Positions 16,683 through 25,139 of a stretch of 64,000 bases of DNA are shown here, piece after piece (the first letter of the stretch is position 1; each line of letters begins with the position of its first letter). Made by a program: the position numbers and the translations under genes. The notes under the pieces are model-generated. The model was not told the origin of the DNA and made no database searches. It saw only the letters and a program-made list of their open reading frames with translations. Origin of the DNA: Aquirhabdus parva (lineage in GTDB: Bacteria > Pseudomonadota > Gammaproteobacteria > Pseudomonadales > Moraxellaceae); contig NZ_CP031222.1 in the NCBI RefSeq assembly GCF_003351745.1, forward strand, positions 2,648,207-2,712,206. The letters are read 5' to 3'.

Positions 16683-18044
16683 ATGTCTACACTCCTCCTC
16701 AACCATGCCGACGTCGTCATCACCATGGATACTACGCGTCGAGAAATCAAAGATGGAGCCGTATGGATTCGGGATGGCGTGATTGAGGCCGTAGGGAGCA
16801 GTGCAGAACTGGCAATGTATGCTGCCAAGGCAGATGAAGTCATCAATATGACAGGACGCATTGTGCTTCCAGGATTGATTAATACCCATCACCATATGTA
16901 CCAAAGCCTGACTCGCACGATCCCTGGGGCACAAGATGCCGAGCTTTTCGCATGGTTACAGCGGCTCTATCCGATCTGGGCTGGACTCACACCAGAGATG
17001 ATCAAGGTTTCAACGCTAACAGCCATGTCTGAGCTCATTCTGTCGGGTTGCACCACATCCAGCGATCACTTGTATATCTATCCCAATGGCTGCCGTCTGG
17101 ATGACTCAATTGAAGCAGCCTATCAGATTGGCATGCGCTTTCATGCCTGCCGTGGCAGCATGAGTGTGGGCGAAAGCCAAGGGGGTCTTCCGCCTGATCA
17201 TCTGGTCGAAGCAGAAGACTTTATCCTCAAAGACACACAGCGTCTGATAGAGCGCTGGCACAACCCCGAACGCCACGCCATGTTGCGTATTGCAGTTGCA
17301 CCTTGTTCACCCTTCTCCGTCAGTCGCGATCTCATGCGTGAATCCGCAGTACTCGCCCGCTCTTATCACGTCTCTCTGCATACCCATTTAGCCGAAAATG
17401 ATAACGACATTGCTTATAGCCGCGCCAAGTTCGGTATGACCCCAGCCGAATATGCGGACTCACTGGGTTGGGTGGGTGAAGATGTCTGGCACGCGCATTG
17501 TGTCAAACTGGATCATGCAGGAATTGCGCTGTTTGCACGAACAGGCACGGGGATTGCACATTGCCCTTGTTCCAACATGCGACTGGCTTCGGGCATTGCC
17601 CCCATTCCAGCCCTTCGGGAAGCAGGCGTTGCTGTTGGACTGGGTGTCGATGGTTCAGCCTCCAATGATGGCGCGCATATGCTCGGTGAAGCGCGACAAG
17701 CCATGCTGCTTGCACGCGTGGGTCATGGCCAGTCGGCAATGAATGCGCGGCAAGCCCTAGAGATGGCCACACTGGGCGGCGCACGCGTATTGGGCCGGGA
17801 TGATATCGGGGCACTAGCGATAGGTATGTCTGCCGATGTGGTTGCGTTTAGAAGTGATACTTTGGCGATGGCAGGAGCCGCCGTGCACGATCCTGTCGCG
17901 GCTTTAGTCTTTTGTGCGCCTCAGCAAGTCGATCTCTCCGTGATCAACGGCAAAGTGGTGGTGCGCGATGGACATCTGACAACGGTTGAACTGCCCGTCT
18001 TGATTGAGCAGCACAATCATTTTGCGCGTCAGCTCATGATTTAA
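16683..18044 (+). CDS. 8-oxoguanine deaminase (amidohydrolase family)
   Basis: A 453-residue amidohydrolase of the AtzB/TrzN/guanine deaminase group. Metal ligands occur in GLINTHHHMYQS (His69/71), HTHLAEND, a later AHCVKLD and GVDGSASNDG (Asp). The sequence closely follows the Pseudomonas enzyme PA0142, shown to convert 8-oxoguanine to urate; shared stretches include LFAWLQRLYPIWAGL and SGCTTSSDHLYIYPNG. Hydrolysing 8-oxoguanine would feed oxidised guanine straight into the urate branch. The start has AAGGAAAACCC upstream. It follows the importer by 183 bp and precedes the second guanine deaminase. Isoguanine or hydroxyatrazine-like substrates are alternatives. Confidence 0.83.
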   Translation: MSTLLLNHADVVITMDTTRREIKDGAVWIRDGVIEAVGSSAELAMYAAKADEVINMTGRIVLPGLINTHHHMYQSLTRTIPGAQDAELFAWLQRLYPIWAGLTPEMIKVSTLTAMSELILSGCTTSSDHLYIYPNGCRLDDSIEAAYQIGMRFHACRGSMSVGESQGGLPPDHLVEAEDFILKDTQRLIERWHNPERHAMLRIAVAPCSPFSVSRDLMRESAVLARSYHVSLHTHLAENDNDIAYSRAKFGMTPAEYADSLGWVGEDVWHAHCVKLDHAGIALFARTGTGIAHCPCSNMRLASGIAPIPALREAGVAVGLGVDGSASNDGAHMLGEARQAMLLARVGHGQSAMNARQALEMATLGGARVLGRDDIGALAIGMSADVVAFRSDTLAMAGAAVHDPVAALVFCAPQQVDLSVINGKVVVRDGHLTTVELPVLIEQHNHFARQLMI

Positions 18045-18111
18045 GTTTTCTCACAATTGTTAATTCTTTCTTTCGAATACGTGCATCATTCATGCACTGA
18101 GGCACAGGGTT

Positions 18112-19428
18112 ATGTCATCCGCTTTAACGTTGGTTCGTGGTCAAATTTTGCACTTTCTGAGTGACCCTATTCAGGACGATCCGTCATCGTATGAATACTT
18201 CGCAGACGGCGCTTTATGGATTGAGCAGGGTAAGATTCTCAAAGTCGGCAACTGGGAAACGATCACCTCGACCATCACACCAGAAAAACTAAGTCGGGCA
18301 ACGCTGTATGACTATTCGGGCAAACTCATCATGCCAGGACTCGTCGATACCCATTGCCACTATCCCCAAGCCAAGGTCATCGGGTCTTATGGGCGACAGC
18401 TTCTGGATTGGCTCAATGACTACACCTTCCCCACCGAAGCGGCATTTGCAGATCCCGATGTTGCATTGCGCGGTGCGGAATACTTCGTCAAGCGCCTGCT
18501 GGCTCACGGCACCACCACCGCCTCAGTCTTTGCGACGGTGCATCCGACATCCGTCGATGCCTTTATGCAAACCGCAGAGAAATATGGCTTAAGAATGCTG
18601 TGTGGCAAGGTCATGATGGATCGCCACTGTCCAGATAATCTACGAGACACTGCGCAACAATCTGGAATTGAAAGCCAAGACTTGATTGATCGTTGGCATG
18701 GCAAGGGGCGTCTACGCTATAGCATCACCCCACGCTTTGCACCGACCTCAACGCCGGAACAACTCCACATCGCGGGTGAGCTCTATCACAGTCGCCCAGA
18801 TTTACATGTCCAGTCTCATCTTGCTGAAAATTGGGATGAGATTCATTGGGTGCGTAGCTTGTTTCCAGAGCTCTTCGATTACCTGAATGTCTATGAGTAC
18901 TATGGATTGACGGGAGAGCGAACCATTTACGGCCACTGCATTCACCTATCCCCGCGTGAAATCCAATCGATGAGCGAGCAAGGCACTGCCGCAGCCTTCT
19001 GTCCGACGTCTAACTTATTCTTGGGCAGTGGCTTCTTTGATTACAGTAAAGTGGCCGAAGCCAATGTTCGCATCGGCCTTGCAACCGATGTCGGCGGAGG
19101 CACCTCATTCAGCCTGATTCGTACCCTGGGTGAAGCCTACAAAGTCTCTCAAGTGCACAAACAACCGCTGTCCGCACTGCGCGGCTGGTATTTGGCGACC
19201 TTAGGCGGGGCTAAGGCGCTTTATCTCGATTCGTTTATTGGTAACTTCACATCCGGTAAAGAAGCCGACTTTATCGTCATCGACACCAGTACAATTGAGG
19301 AACTGGATTATCGCCTACAAGGTGTAGAGTCGTTATCTGAGCGGCTTTTTGCGCTGATGATCATGGGTGATGAACGCAATATCTATGCGACTCATATTCA
19401 AGGCAATAAAATCTCCTTTGACGCATAA
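18112..19428 (+). CDS. guaD: guanine deaminase (amidohydrolase family)
   Basis: The 438-residue product has the guanine deaminase layout: metal motif GLVDTHCHYPQAKVIG near residue 77, LLDWLNDYTFPTE, ITPRFAPTSTPEQL, QSHLAENWDEI, GHCIHLSP, FCPTSNLFLGSG and ATDVGGGTSFS. It hydrolyses guanine to xanthine and ammonia. Length fits the family (about 430-450). It lies 67 bases after 8-oxoguanine deaminase on the same strand, probably in one operon with the importer. It is evolutionarily unrelated to the small cytidine-deaminase-fold enzyme at 1459-2004, giving the strain two candidate routes for the same step. Confidence 0.92.
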   Translation: MSSALTLVRGQILHFLSDPIQDDPSSYEYFADGALWIEQGKILKVGNWETITSTITPEKLSRATLYDYSGKLIMPGLVDTHCHYPQAKVIGSYGRQLLDWLNDYTFPTEAAFADPDVALRGAEYFVKRLLAHGTTTASVFATVHPTSVDAFMQTAEKYGLRMLCGKVMMDRHCPDNLRDTAQQSGIESQDLIDRWHGKGRLRYSITPRFAPTSTPEQLHIAGELYHSRPDLHVQSHLAENWDEIHWVRSLFPELFDYLNVYEYYGLTGERTIYGHCIHLSPREIQSMSEQGTAAAFCPTSNLFLGSGFFDYSKVAEANVRIGLATDVGGGTSFSLIRTLGEAYKVSQVHKQPLSALRGWYLATLGGAKALYLDSFIGNFTSGKEADFIVIDTSTIEELDYRLQGVESLSERLFALMIMGDERNIYATHIQGNKISFDA

Positions 19429-19451
19429 CTCAAAGATCAAGTCATATCAGG

Positions 19452-19482
19452 GACCTGAGTTAATGAATACTTAACGCAGGTC
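19452..19482. terminator. hairpin between convergent guaD and dctA
   Basis: GACCTGAGTTAA and TTAACGCAGGTC pair over 12 bp with one mismatch around a 7-base loop, followed by TTTAAT on the plus side. The stem includes the dctA stop codon. It probably terminates both genes. Confidence 0.55.
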
Positions 19483-20745
19483 TTTAATCGATACGGCATC
19501 CAGCATTTTTTGCGCTTGCACCCGATCAATATCTCGTTCCCAAACAGCAATCACCACAGTCGCAGCACAATTGCCAATCAAATTGGTCAGTGCACGTGCA
19601 ATCCCCACAAACCAATCAATCGATAGAATCAGGACCAGACCAATGGCGGGAATCGCCGGAATCGCGGACAACGTCGCGGCCAAAATCACGATCGCAGACC
19701 CCGGAATGCCATGTGCACCTTTAGACGTCAGTAGTGAAACCAGCAGAATCAACCCCAAATCATGCATGGATAGCGGCGTATTGGTCGCTTGTGCAATGAA
19801 CACCACCGCGAGACTCAGATAAATCGAAAATCCATCCAAATTGAATGAATACCCTGTTGGAATCACCAAGCCGACCGTTGACTCTTTAATGCCGAGTTGG
19901 GTGAGTTTACGCATAATTTGTGGCAAGACTGCATCAGAGGATGCCGTACCCAATACGATGAGTAACTCTTCGCGTAAGTATCCGATCAGCTTAAAAATAT
20001 TAAAACCAACCAACTTCAAGATCAGTCCCAAAATCACCACGATAAAACTGATGCAACTGATATAAAAAACCAGCACCAGCATCCCCAACTGCTTGAGAGA
20101 TGCCACGCCATATTTCGCCGTGGTATATGCAATTGCACCCAGCACACCCAATGGCGCCAATTTAATAATCATGCCCATGATGCGGAAGAGAATTTGTGAC
20201 AGGCTCTCCAACAAGTCTGCCACCGGCTTGGCGGACTCACAAATCATCGACATACCTGCGCCAAAGAGCAGCGCGATCAATAGCACCTGCAAAATATCGC
20301 CTTGCGCAAAAGCATCCACAACCGTCGAGGGAATAATATTGAGCAAATAATCAGACACACTGTGCAGACTTTTGGTGCGCTCGACATAAGTCGCCATGGA
20401 TGTCCCGTCAAGCGTCTGGGTATTGATATTCATCCCGACACCCGGCTTTAAGACAAAAGCCATGAGCAGTCCTAATGCCAGTGCCACCGTGGTCACAACC
20501 TCAAAATAGAGAATCGTTTTACCGCCTACCCGCCCGACTTTCTTGAGGTTACCTGCCCCATAAATGCCAAGTACCACCACGCAAAAGACGATCGGTGCCA
20601 CAATCATCTTGATCAGTTTAATAAAGCCATCGCCAAGGGGCTTTAGATCTAAACCCAAATCAGGCACGATCACACCAATGATGACGCCCACAATCAACGC
20701 AAAGAGCACTTGGATAAATAATGATTTTTTGATGAAGGTCGGCAT
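19471..20745 (-). CDS. dctA: C4-dicarboxylate/cation symporter, DctA type
   Basis: A 424-residue transporter of the DAACS (SDF) family, which takes up carboxylates such as succinate, malate or aspartate with protons or sodium. The N-terminal membrane half has KMIVAPIVFCVVVLGI; the transport core shows LGTASSDAVLPQIM (SSxxxLP-like serine loop), GLVIPTGYSFNLDG and LLTSKGAHGIPGSA, all as in DctA/GltP. ATG 20745 with GAGAG six bases upstream is preferred to the TTG four codons earlier. Within a purine island it might move a carboxylate product or co-substrate, but ordinary dicarboxylate uptake is the simplest reading. Confidence 0.87.
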   Translation of the reverse strand: MPTFIKKSLFIQVLFALIVGVIIGVIVPDLGLDLKPLGDGFIKLIKMIVAPIVFCVVVLGIYGAGNLKKVGRVGGKTILYFEVVTTVALALGLLMAFVLKPGVGMNINTQTLDGTSMATYVERTKSLHSVSDYLLNIIPSTVVDAFAQGDILQVLLIALLFGAGMSMICESAKPVADLLESLSQILFRIMGMIIKLAPLGVLGAIAYTTAKYGVASLKQLGMLVLVFYISCISFIVVILGLILKLVGFNIFKLIGYLREELLIVLGTASSDAVLPQIMRKLTQLGIKESTVGLVIPTGYSFNLDGFSIYLSLAVVFIAQATNTPLSMHDLGLILLVSLLTSKGAHGIPGSAIVILAATLSAIPAIPAIGLVLILSIDWFVGIARALTNLIGNCAATVVIAVWERDIDRVQAQKMLDAVSIKDLR

Positions 20746-20920
20746 AGATGCTCTCAAAACAAAAAGCGCTCAGTTGCTCAAACAGCAAACAACTCACGCA
20801 AAATAAAACGATCTGTCAAAATTAAAGGTGCAATAACCACGCCATCAAGAAACCAGATGGTCGTTATAAATTACTCTTTAAAAGCATTATTTTTATGAAA
20901 TGAACTAGATACCCACCGTC

Positions 20921-20960
20921 AAAACAAAATAATATCCCCAAACTTTACGTCAGGGGATAT
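20921..20960 (-). terminator. rho-independent terminator of the Tsx-like gene
   Basis: Read on the minus strand, ATATCCCC and GGGGATAT pair over 8 bp around a 13-base loop, and the distal arm is followed by a T-rich run (TATTATTTTGTTTT). It lies about 20 bp beyond the stop codon of the outer membrane channel gene. Confidence 0.75.
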
Positions 20961-20981
20961 CGTTAAGCTTTTACATGCAGA

Positions 20982-21875
20982 CTAAAAATGATATTCCGCT
21001 CGGATCATCGGCGTACTTGCCGTTGCACCCTTGCCCGCTTGGGATTCTGGGTTACCGAATTTGTTATGCCAATATTCATACTCAGCACCTACGCGGAACG
21101 TCTTTTTAGACATGCCCAGATCAGCACCTAAGTCATACATGACCTGCATATCGACATGAGTTTCAGGCGCGGTTGCACTACCAAACTCATTTTTCCCTTT
21201 AGGCCCGATAAAAAGTGCATAGCCCTCAAAGGATAAAGGCAACGAGAACACCGGCATGCCCCAAACCATTTCTAACATCGGATGGGTATCGTAGGTATAT
21301 CGCTTATCAATCCCCGCAGGATCATTGCTCTCATTCAGTGCCAAGACGCTGATTTTAAGAAATCCCGGCACATCCATCATGATAGTAGGTCCAAGCACCA
21401 GCATGCGCTTTTTAGAACCATAACTGTCATTTTTGGTATTAAGGTCAAAACCACCGGTAATCCCAAACCCTTGAATCGGACCAATCTTTAAGTCCTTTTT
21501 AAACGCTTTGCCTAAATCAAAAGTATTGCGATACACCACATATACCTCTTGAGCGCCGTCTTTAGTACCTTTGCCCGGATCTTTATCATCCGATAGCAGC
21601 ACATCTGCATTAAAGAAGTTGGTACCGTATTTATAGCCGCTGACGTGATTTAAAGAGATGATATTCTTACTGATATCCTGACGACTGCCATCGGGTTTGT
21701 TGTCATAGGGTTCAGCGAATGTGGTGCCATAACGCCATCCCAATGACGTATCACTCCATTCTGCCGCATGAATTTGTGTCCCCAAAGCCAACAGTCCCAG
21801 TCCGCAAAGCAGGCTTTTCTTTAACTTTTTCGTCGGAACGGTCGTGTTTAAAACGCTGACTGACTGAGCAATCAT
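20982..21875 (-). CDS. Tsx-like nucleoside-specific outer membrane channel
   Basis: A 297-residue outer membrane protein of the Channel_Tsx family. A longer than usual signal region (residues 1-37: basic segment TKKLKK, then a hydrophobic core ending IHA) precedes the mature start AEWSDTSLGWRYGTTFAEP, typical of these proteins. Barrel segments include NAGTNFF-like aromatic strands and FEGYALFIGPKGKNEFG, and it ends AEYHF with the terminal phenylalanine. Tsx channels pass nucleosides and similar compounds, so it fits as the outer membrane entry point for this purine island. GGGGGA lies six bases before the ATG. It is divergent from the allantoinase operon. Confidence 0.85.
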   Translation of the reverse strand: MIAQSVSVLNTTVPTKKLKKSLLCGLGLLALGTQIHAAEWSDTSLGWRYGTTFAEPYDNKPDGSRQDISKNIISLNHVSGYKYGTNFFNADVLLSDDKDPGKGTKDGAQEVYVVYRNTFDLGKAFKKDLKIGPIQGFGITGGFDLNTKNDSYGSKKRMLVLGPTIMMDVPGFLKISVLALNESNDPAGIDKRYTYDTHPMLEMVWGMPVFSLPLSFEGYALFIGPKGKNEFGSATAPETHVDMQVMYDLGADLGMSKKTFRVGAEYEYWHNKFGNPESQAGKGATASTPMIRAEYHF

Positions 21876-21977
21876 GATGAATCCCCCATAAGCTTAAGTG
21901 ATGATCTTACGACTAAGTCAATTTTGTGATTAACTTATTTCTTATTATTCAATTTGCAAAACTCTGACCAATATTAA

Positions 21978-21991
21978 GACTATAGATAGTC
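21978..21991. promoter_or_regulatory. perfect inverted repeat in the tsx/puuE divergent region
   Basis: GACTAT and ATAGTC flank AG. It lies about 100 bp upstream of the Tsx-like gene within the roughly 300-bp region that must hold promoters for both the channel gene and the allantoinase operon. A second weaker repeat (GCATCGTC near 22088 and TTGATGC near 22108) is nearby. I see no other feature in this gap. Confidence 0.35.
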
Positions 21992-22174
21992 CCGCATGTT
22001 CTCCATAACTGATCTTGTATAAGAAATAAAGCTCTGCCAATATAAGCTAAAATGATCAAAATCACGGATTTATTCCGCCCCCGATTCAAGCATCGTCTAG
22101 ATAAAATTGATGCTGTTTCCTGCGAAAATTCAATGCATAGGATTCATTTAGCGGTCTTTTGAGGAGCGACAAGT

Positions 22175-23125
22175 ATGTCCAAGTCCATCACCAGTTACCC
22201 GCGTGATTTGATCGGTTATGGTGCAACACCGCCGCATGCCAACTGGCCCAATGGAGCACGCATCGCTGTCCAATTTGTACTGAATTATGAAGAGGGCGGT
22301 GAAAACAGCATTTTGCATGGGGACGCAGGATCAGAACAATTCCTCTCCGAAATGTTTAATCCTCCGGCATTTGAGGACAGGCATTTATCAATGGAATCCA
22401 TCTATGAGTATGGTTCTCGTGCTGGGGTGTGGCGCATTTTGCATGAATTTGAACGGCGCAATCTACCCCTAACCATCTTTGGTGTTGGCATGGCTTTAGC
22501 ACGCCACCCAGAACTGGCTCTGAAGTTTCAAGAACTGGGGCATGAAATTGCCGCGCACGGCTTGCGCTGGATTAGCTATCAGAACATTGATGAAGCCACT
22601 GAACGTGCCCATATGCAAGAATGCATCACGCTTTTCAAGGAACTCTATGGCACTGTGCCACAAGGCTGGTATACCGGCCGCGATAGTCCCAACACACGGC
22701 GTCTACTGGTTGAACTGAATCAACTCGAACAAGGCGCAATCTTGTATGACAGTGATTATTACGGGGATGACTTGCCCTTTTGGACACAAGTCGAGTTATC
22801 GAACGGCGAGAAAAAACCACACTTAATTGTGCCCTATACCTTAGATACCAATGACATGCGCTTCTCATTGCCACAAGGTTTTGCAACGGGAGATGATTTT
22901 TTCCACTATCTACGGGATGCCTTCGATGTCCTGTATGCCGAAGGCAGCTCAACACCCAAAATGCTTTCTATCGGCCTGCATTGCCGACTGATTGGACGAC
23001 CAGGGCGCTTCAAAGCCTTACAGCATTTTTTAGATTATGTGCAAAAACACGATCACGTCTGGGTTTGTCGTCGTGTCGATATTGCAAAGCATTGGATCGA
23101 AAACCACCCTTTTCAAACCCCTTAA
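22175..23125 (+). CDS. puuE: allantoinase PuuE (polysaccharide deacetylase fold)
   Basis: PuuE opens the allantoin ring to give allantoate. It is the metal-independent type related to polysaccharide deacetylases and unrelated to the amidohydrolase AllB. The 316-residue sequence begins YPRDLIGYGATPPHANWPNG and has FVLNYEEGGENSILHGD, EYGSRAGVWRIL, LTIFGVGMALARHP, GHEIAAHGLRW and YTGRDSPNTRRLL, all family hallmarks. Length is typical. GAGGAG lies a few bases upstream of the ATG. It leads a six-gene operon whose next member, allantoicase, uses its product. Confidence 0.95.
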   Translation: MSKSITSYPRDLIGYGATPPHANWPNGARIAVQFVLNYEEGGENSILHGDAGSEQFLSEMFNPPAFEDRHLSMESIYEYGSRAGVWRILHEFERRNLPLTIFGVGMALARHPELALKFQELGHEIAAHGLRWISYQNIDEATERAHMQECITLFKELYGTVPQGWYTGRDSPNTRRLLVELNQLEQGAILYDSDYYGDDLPFWTQVELSNGEKKPHLIVPYTLDTNDMRFSLPQGFATGDDFFHYLRDAFDVLYAEGSSTPKMLSIGLHCRLIGRPGRFKALQHFLDYVQKHDHVWVCRRVDIAKHWIENHPFQTP

Positions 23126-23162
23126 ACGCATTTATTTAAATTTTACTGTAGAGAAACGCCTC

Positions 23163-24185
23163 ATGGATTTTATTGAATCACCAGCCGTTGAACTCCCTGA
23201 GTTTGCCAAGATCGGTATGAACCTTGCCGATGGCAGTTTAAATGCAGTCGTGCTTAGCGTGACCGATGAGTTCTTCGCACCGCGCGAGCGCATGCTCAAC
23301 CCTGCACCAGCTCGCTTCTATCCTGGGCTGTATGATGATAATGGCAAGTGGATGGATGGCTGGGAAACTCGTCGCCGTCGCAATACCGGCCATGACTGGT
23401 GCGTGGTTCGCTTGGCCTATGCCGGCACTCTGCTGGGCGTAGATTTTGATACCAGTTTTTTTTCCGGAAACTTTCCACCGGCGGCGTCCCTTGAAGGCTG
23501 TTTCTGTGCAGAAGGAGATCCCGATGAACAAACGACGTGGGTGACGCTGATTGATTCAGTTGCCCTATCCGGTAATCAACATCACTTTCATGCGATTGAC
23601 AGTCAGCAAACGATTAGTCATGTGCGCCTGCATATTTGGCCGGATGGCGGCATGGCACGATTGCGCATTTATGGTTTGCCATGGTGCAACTGGGAAAATC
23701 GGGATTTGAGTCAAAGCTACGACTTAATCGCCCTTGAAAATGGCGGTCGCCAGATCGCATGGAGTGATGCCCACTACGGTGAACCCCGTCAGATTTTAAA
23801 ACCGGGTCGCGGTAAAGACATGGGGGATGGGTGGGAAACACGCCGTCGCCGTGAGCCCGGCAACGAATGGTGCATACTGGCCCTTGGGCAAGCGGGCACG
23901 ATTGAAAAAATTGAAATTGATACCGCGCACTTCAAAGGAAATTTCCCGGATCGTTTTTCGATTCAAGCCGCATTTGAAGAGGTGACTTTAGAGCGGGCAT
24001 TAGTCACCCGCAGTATGTTCTGGCCTTATCTCATTCCTGAACAACCCCTGACTGCCGATAGTATCCATAGCTATATCAATGAAATCAGCAAGCTCGGAAA
24101 AATCAGTCACGTTCGTCTCAACAGCATTCCCGATGGCGGTATCAGTCGTTTACGCCTTTGGGGCAAAGTCGACTCAGTACAGTGA
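23163..24185 (+). CDS. alc: allantoicase
   Basis: Allantoicase hydrolyses allantoate to ureidoglycolate and urea. The 340-residue protein is an internal duplication: DGWETRRRR occurs near residues 62 and 223, each followed by a matching block (CVVRLAYAGTLLGVDFDT and CILALGQAGTIEKIEIDT) and by HVRL...PDGG.xRLR. This two-repeat jelly-roll layout is characteristic. ATG 23163 is used: the upstream open frame overlaps puuE by almost 90 bases without family similarity. The gap from puuE is 37 bp and allA follows after 18 bp. Confidence 0.95.
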   Translation: MDFIESPAVELPEFAKIGMNLADGSLNAVVLSVTDEFFAPRERMLNPAPARFYPGLYDDNGKWMDGWETRRRRNTGHDWCVVRLAYAGTLLGVDFDTSFFSGNFPPAASLEGCFCAEGDPDEQTTWVTLIDSVALSGNQHHFHAIDSQQTISHVRLHIWPDGGMARLRIYGLPWCNWENRDLSQSYDLIALENGGRQIAWSDAHYGEPRQILKPGRGKDMGDGWETRRRREPGNEWCILALGQAGTIEKIEIDTAHFKGNFPDRFSIQAAFEEVTLERALVTRSMFWPYLIPEQPLTADSIHSYINEISKLGKISHVRLNSIPDGGISRLRLWGKVDSVQ

Positions 24186-24203
24186 GCGCTTAAGGAGCAT
24201 GTC

Positions 24204-24725
24204 ATGTCTGACCAGATGACCTTGAACATCGAGCCATTGACGGCTGAATCCTTCGCCCCTTTTGGTGAGGTGATTCAGACCGAATCTGCACACTCATTCC
24301 TGATTAACAACGGCACGACTGAACGTTTTCATGCCTTGGCTGCAGTTGAACTGCTCGAAGAGAATAGTGACGTCACACGAGAGAATCACTGCCGTGCCAT
24401 CATTTCTATTTTCCGAGCAGAGGCACGGCACTTTCCATTTTCGGTCAGCATGCTGGAAAAACACCCCCTCGGTAGTCAGGCCTTTATCCCGCTTTCAGGT
24501 GAACCTTATTTGGTGGTCGTAGCAACAGGAATGGACTCACCTGGGCAACTGCGCGCTTTTATCGCCACGGCAACCCAAGGCGTCAATTATCGCGCTGGAG
24601 TTTGGCATCACCCCTTATTGGCCCTACATAAAACCTGTGATTTTCTGGTAGTTGATCGCCAAGGCTCGGGGGTGAACTGTATCGAGGATGATCTAGACCC
24701 ACCCTATCTACTCATTTATCCGTAA
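24204..24725 (+). CDS. allA: ureidoglycolate lyase
   Basis: AllA splits ureidoglycolate into glyoxylate and urea, the final step of this branch. The 173-residue product is of normal length; visible family patterns are LTAESFAPFGEVIQ, SIFRAEARHFPF, LEKHPLGSQAFIPL, GVNYRAGVWHHPLLAL and FLVVDR near the C-terminus, with cupin-type histidines in the WHHPL segment. AAGGAG is eight bases before the ATG. The urea and glyoxylate products are not handled by any gene in this window: no urease or glyoxylate carboligase is present. Confidence 0.95.
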   Translation: MSDQMTLNIEPLTAESFAPFGEVIQTESAHSFLINNGTTERFHALAAVELLEENSDVTRENHCRAIISIFRAEARHFPFSVSMLEKHPLGSQAFIPLSGEPYLVVVATGMDSPGQLRAFIATATQGVNYRAGVWHHPLLALHKTCDFLVVDRQGSGVNCIEDDLDPPYLLIYP

Positions 24726-24734
24726 AGGTTTTCC

Positions 24735-25085
24735 ATGGAGTCGAAAATGCTGACAATCAGCACGCATGTTCTCGATACCAGTCGCGGTTTACCCGCTGCC
24801 GATATCCCTGTGGAACTCGCCATTTGGCAAGATCATGCATGGCATCATTTGGGATCGGGAGTGACCGATCCCGACGGGCGAATCCGCTATTGGGGCGAGC
24901 AAGTCTTTACGCTCATTGGTCACTACCGCCTGACCTTTCACTTAGTTGATTACTTTGCAGCACGTGAACAAGCGGCTTTCTTTCCTGAAGTCAGCCTACA
25001 GTTTCAGTCCGATGGTGCGCTCAAACACTTGCATGTTCCCTTACTCCTCAACCCATACGGCTATAGCACTTATCGCGGTAGCTAA
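24735..25085 (+). CDS. hiuH: 5-hydroxyisourate hydrolase (transthyretin-like)
   Basis: This enzyme hydrolyses 5-hydroxyisourate, made by urate oxidation, to OHCU. The transthyretin-related family marks are ISTHVLDTSRGLPAADIPVE at the N-terminus (catalytic His), the central Arg, and the C-terminal YRGS tetrapeptide. Two starts are possible: ATG 24735 (116 residues, AAAGG upstream) or ATG 24747 (112 residues, GGAG upstream), the second matching the usual family start. There is no signal peptide, so it acts in the cytoplasm. It lies between allA and puuD in the operon. Confidence 0.95.
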   Translation: MESKMLTISTHVLDTSRGLPAADIPVELAIWQDHAWHHLGSGVTDPDGRIRYWGEQVFTLIGHYRLTFHLVDYFAAREQAAFFPEVSLQFQSDGALKHLHVPLLLNPYGYSTYRGS

Positions 25086-25139
25086 TTTTTTTGATCATTA
25101 TTTTTAAACGTTTACGCTAAAAAAAGCGTGGGAGATGCC

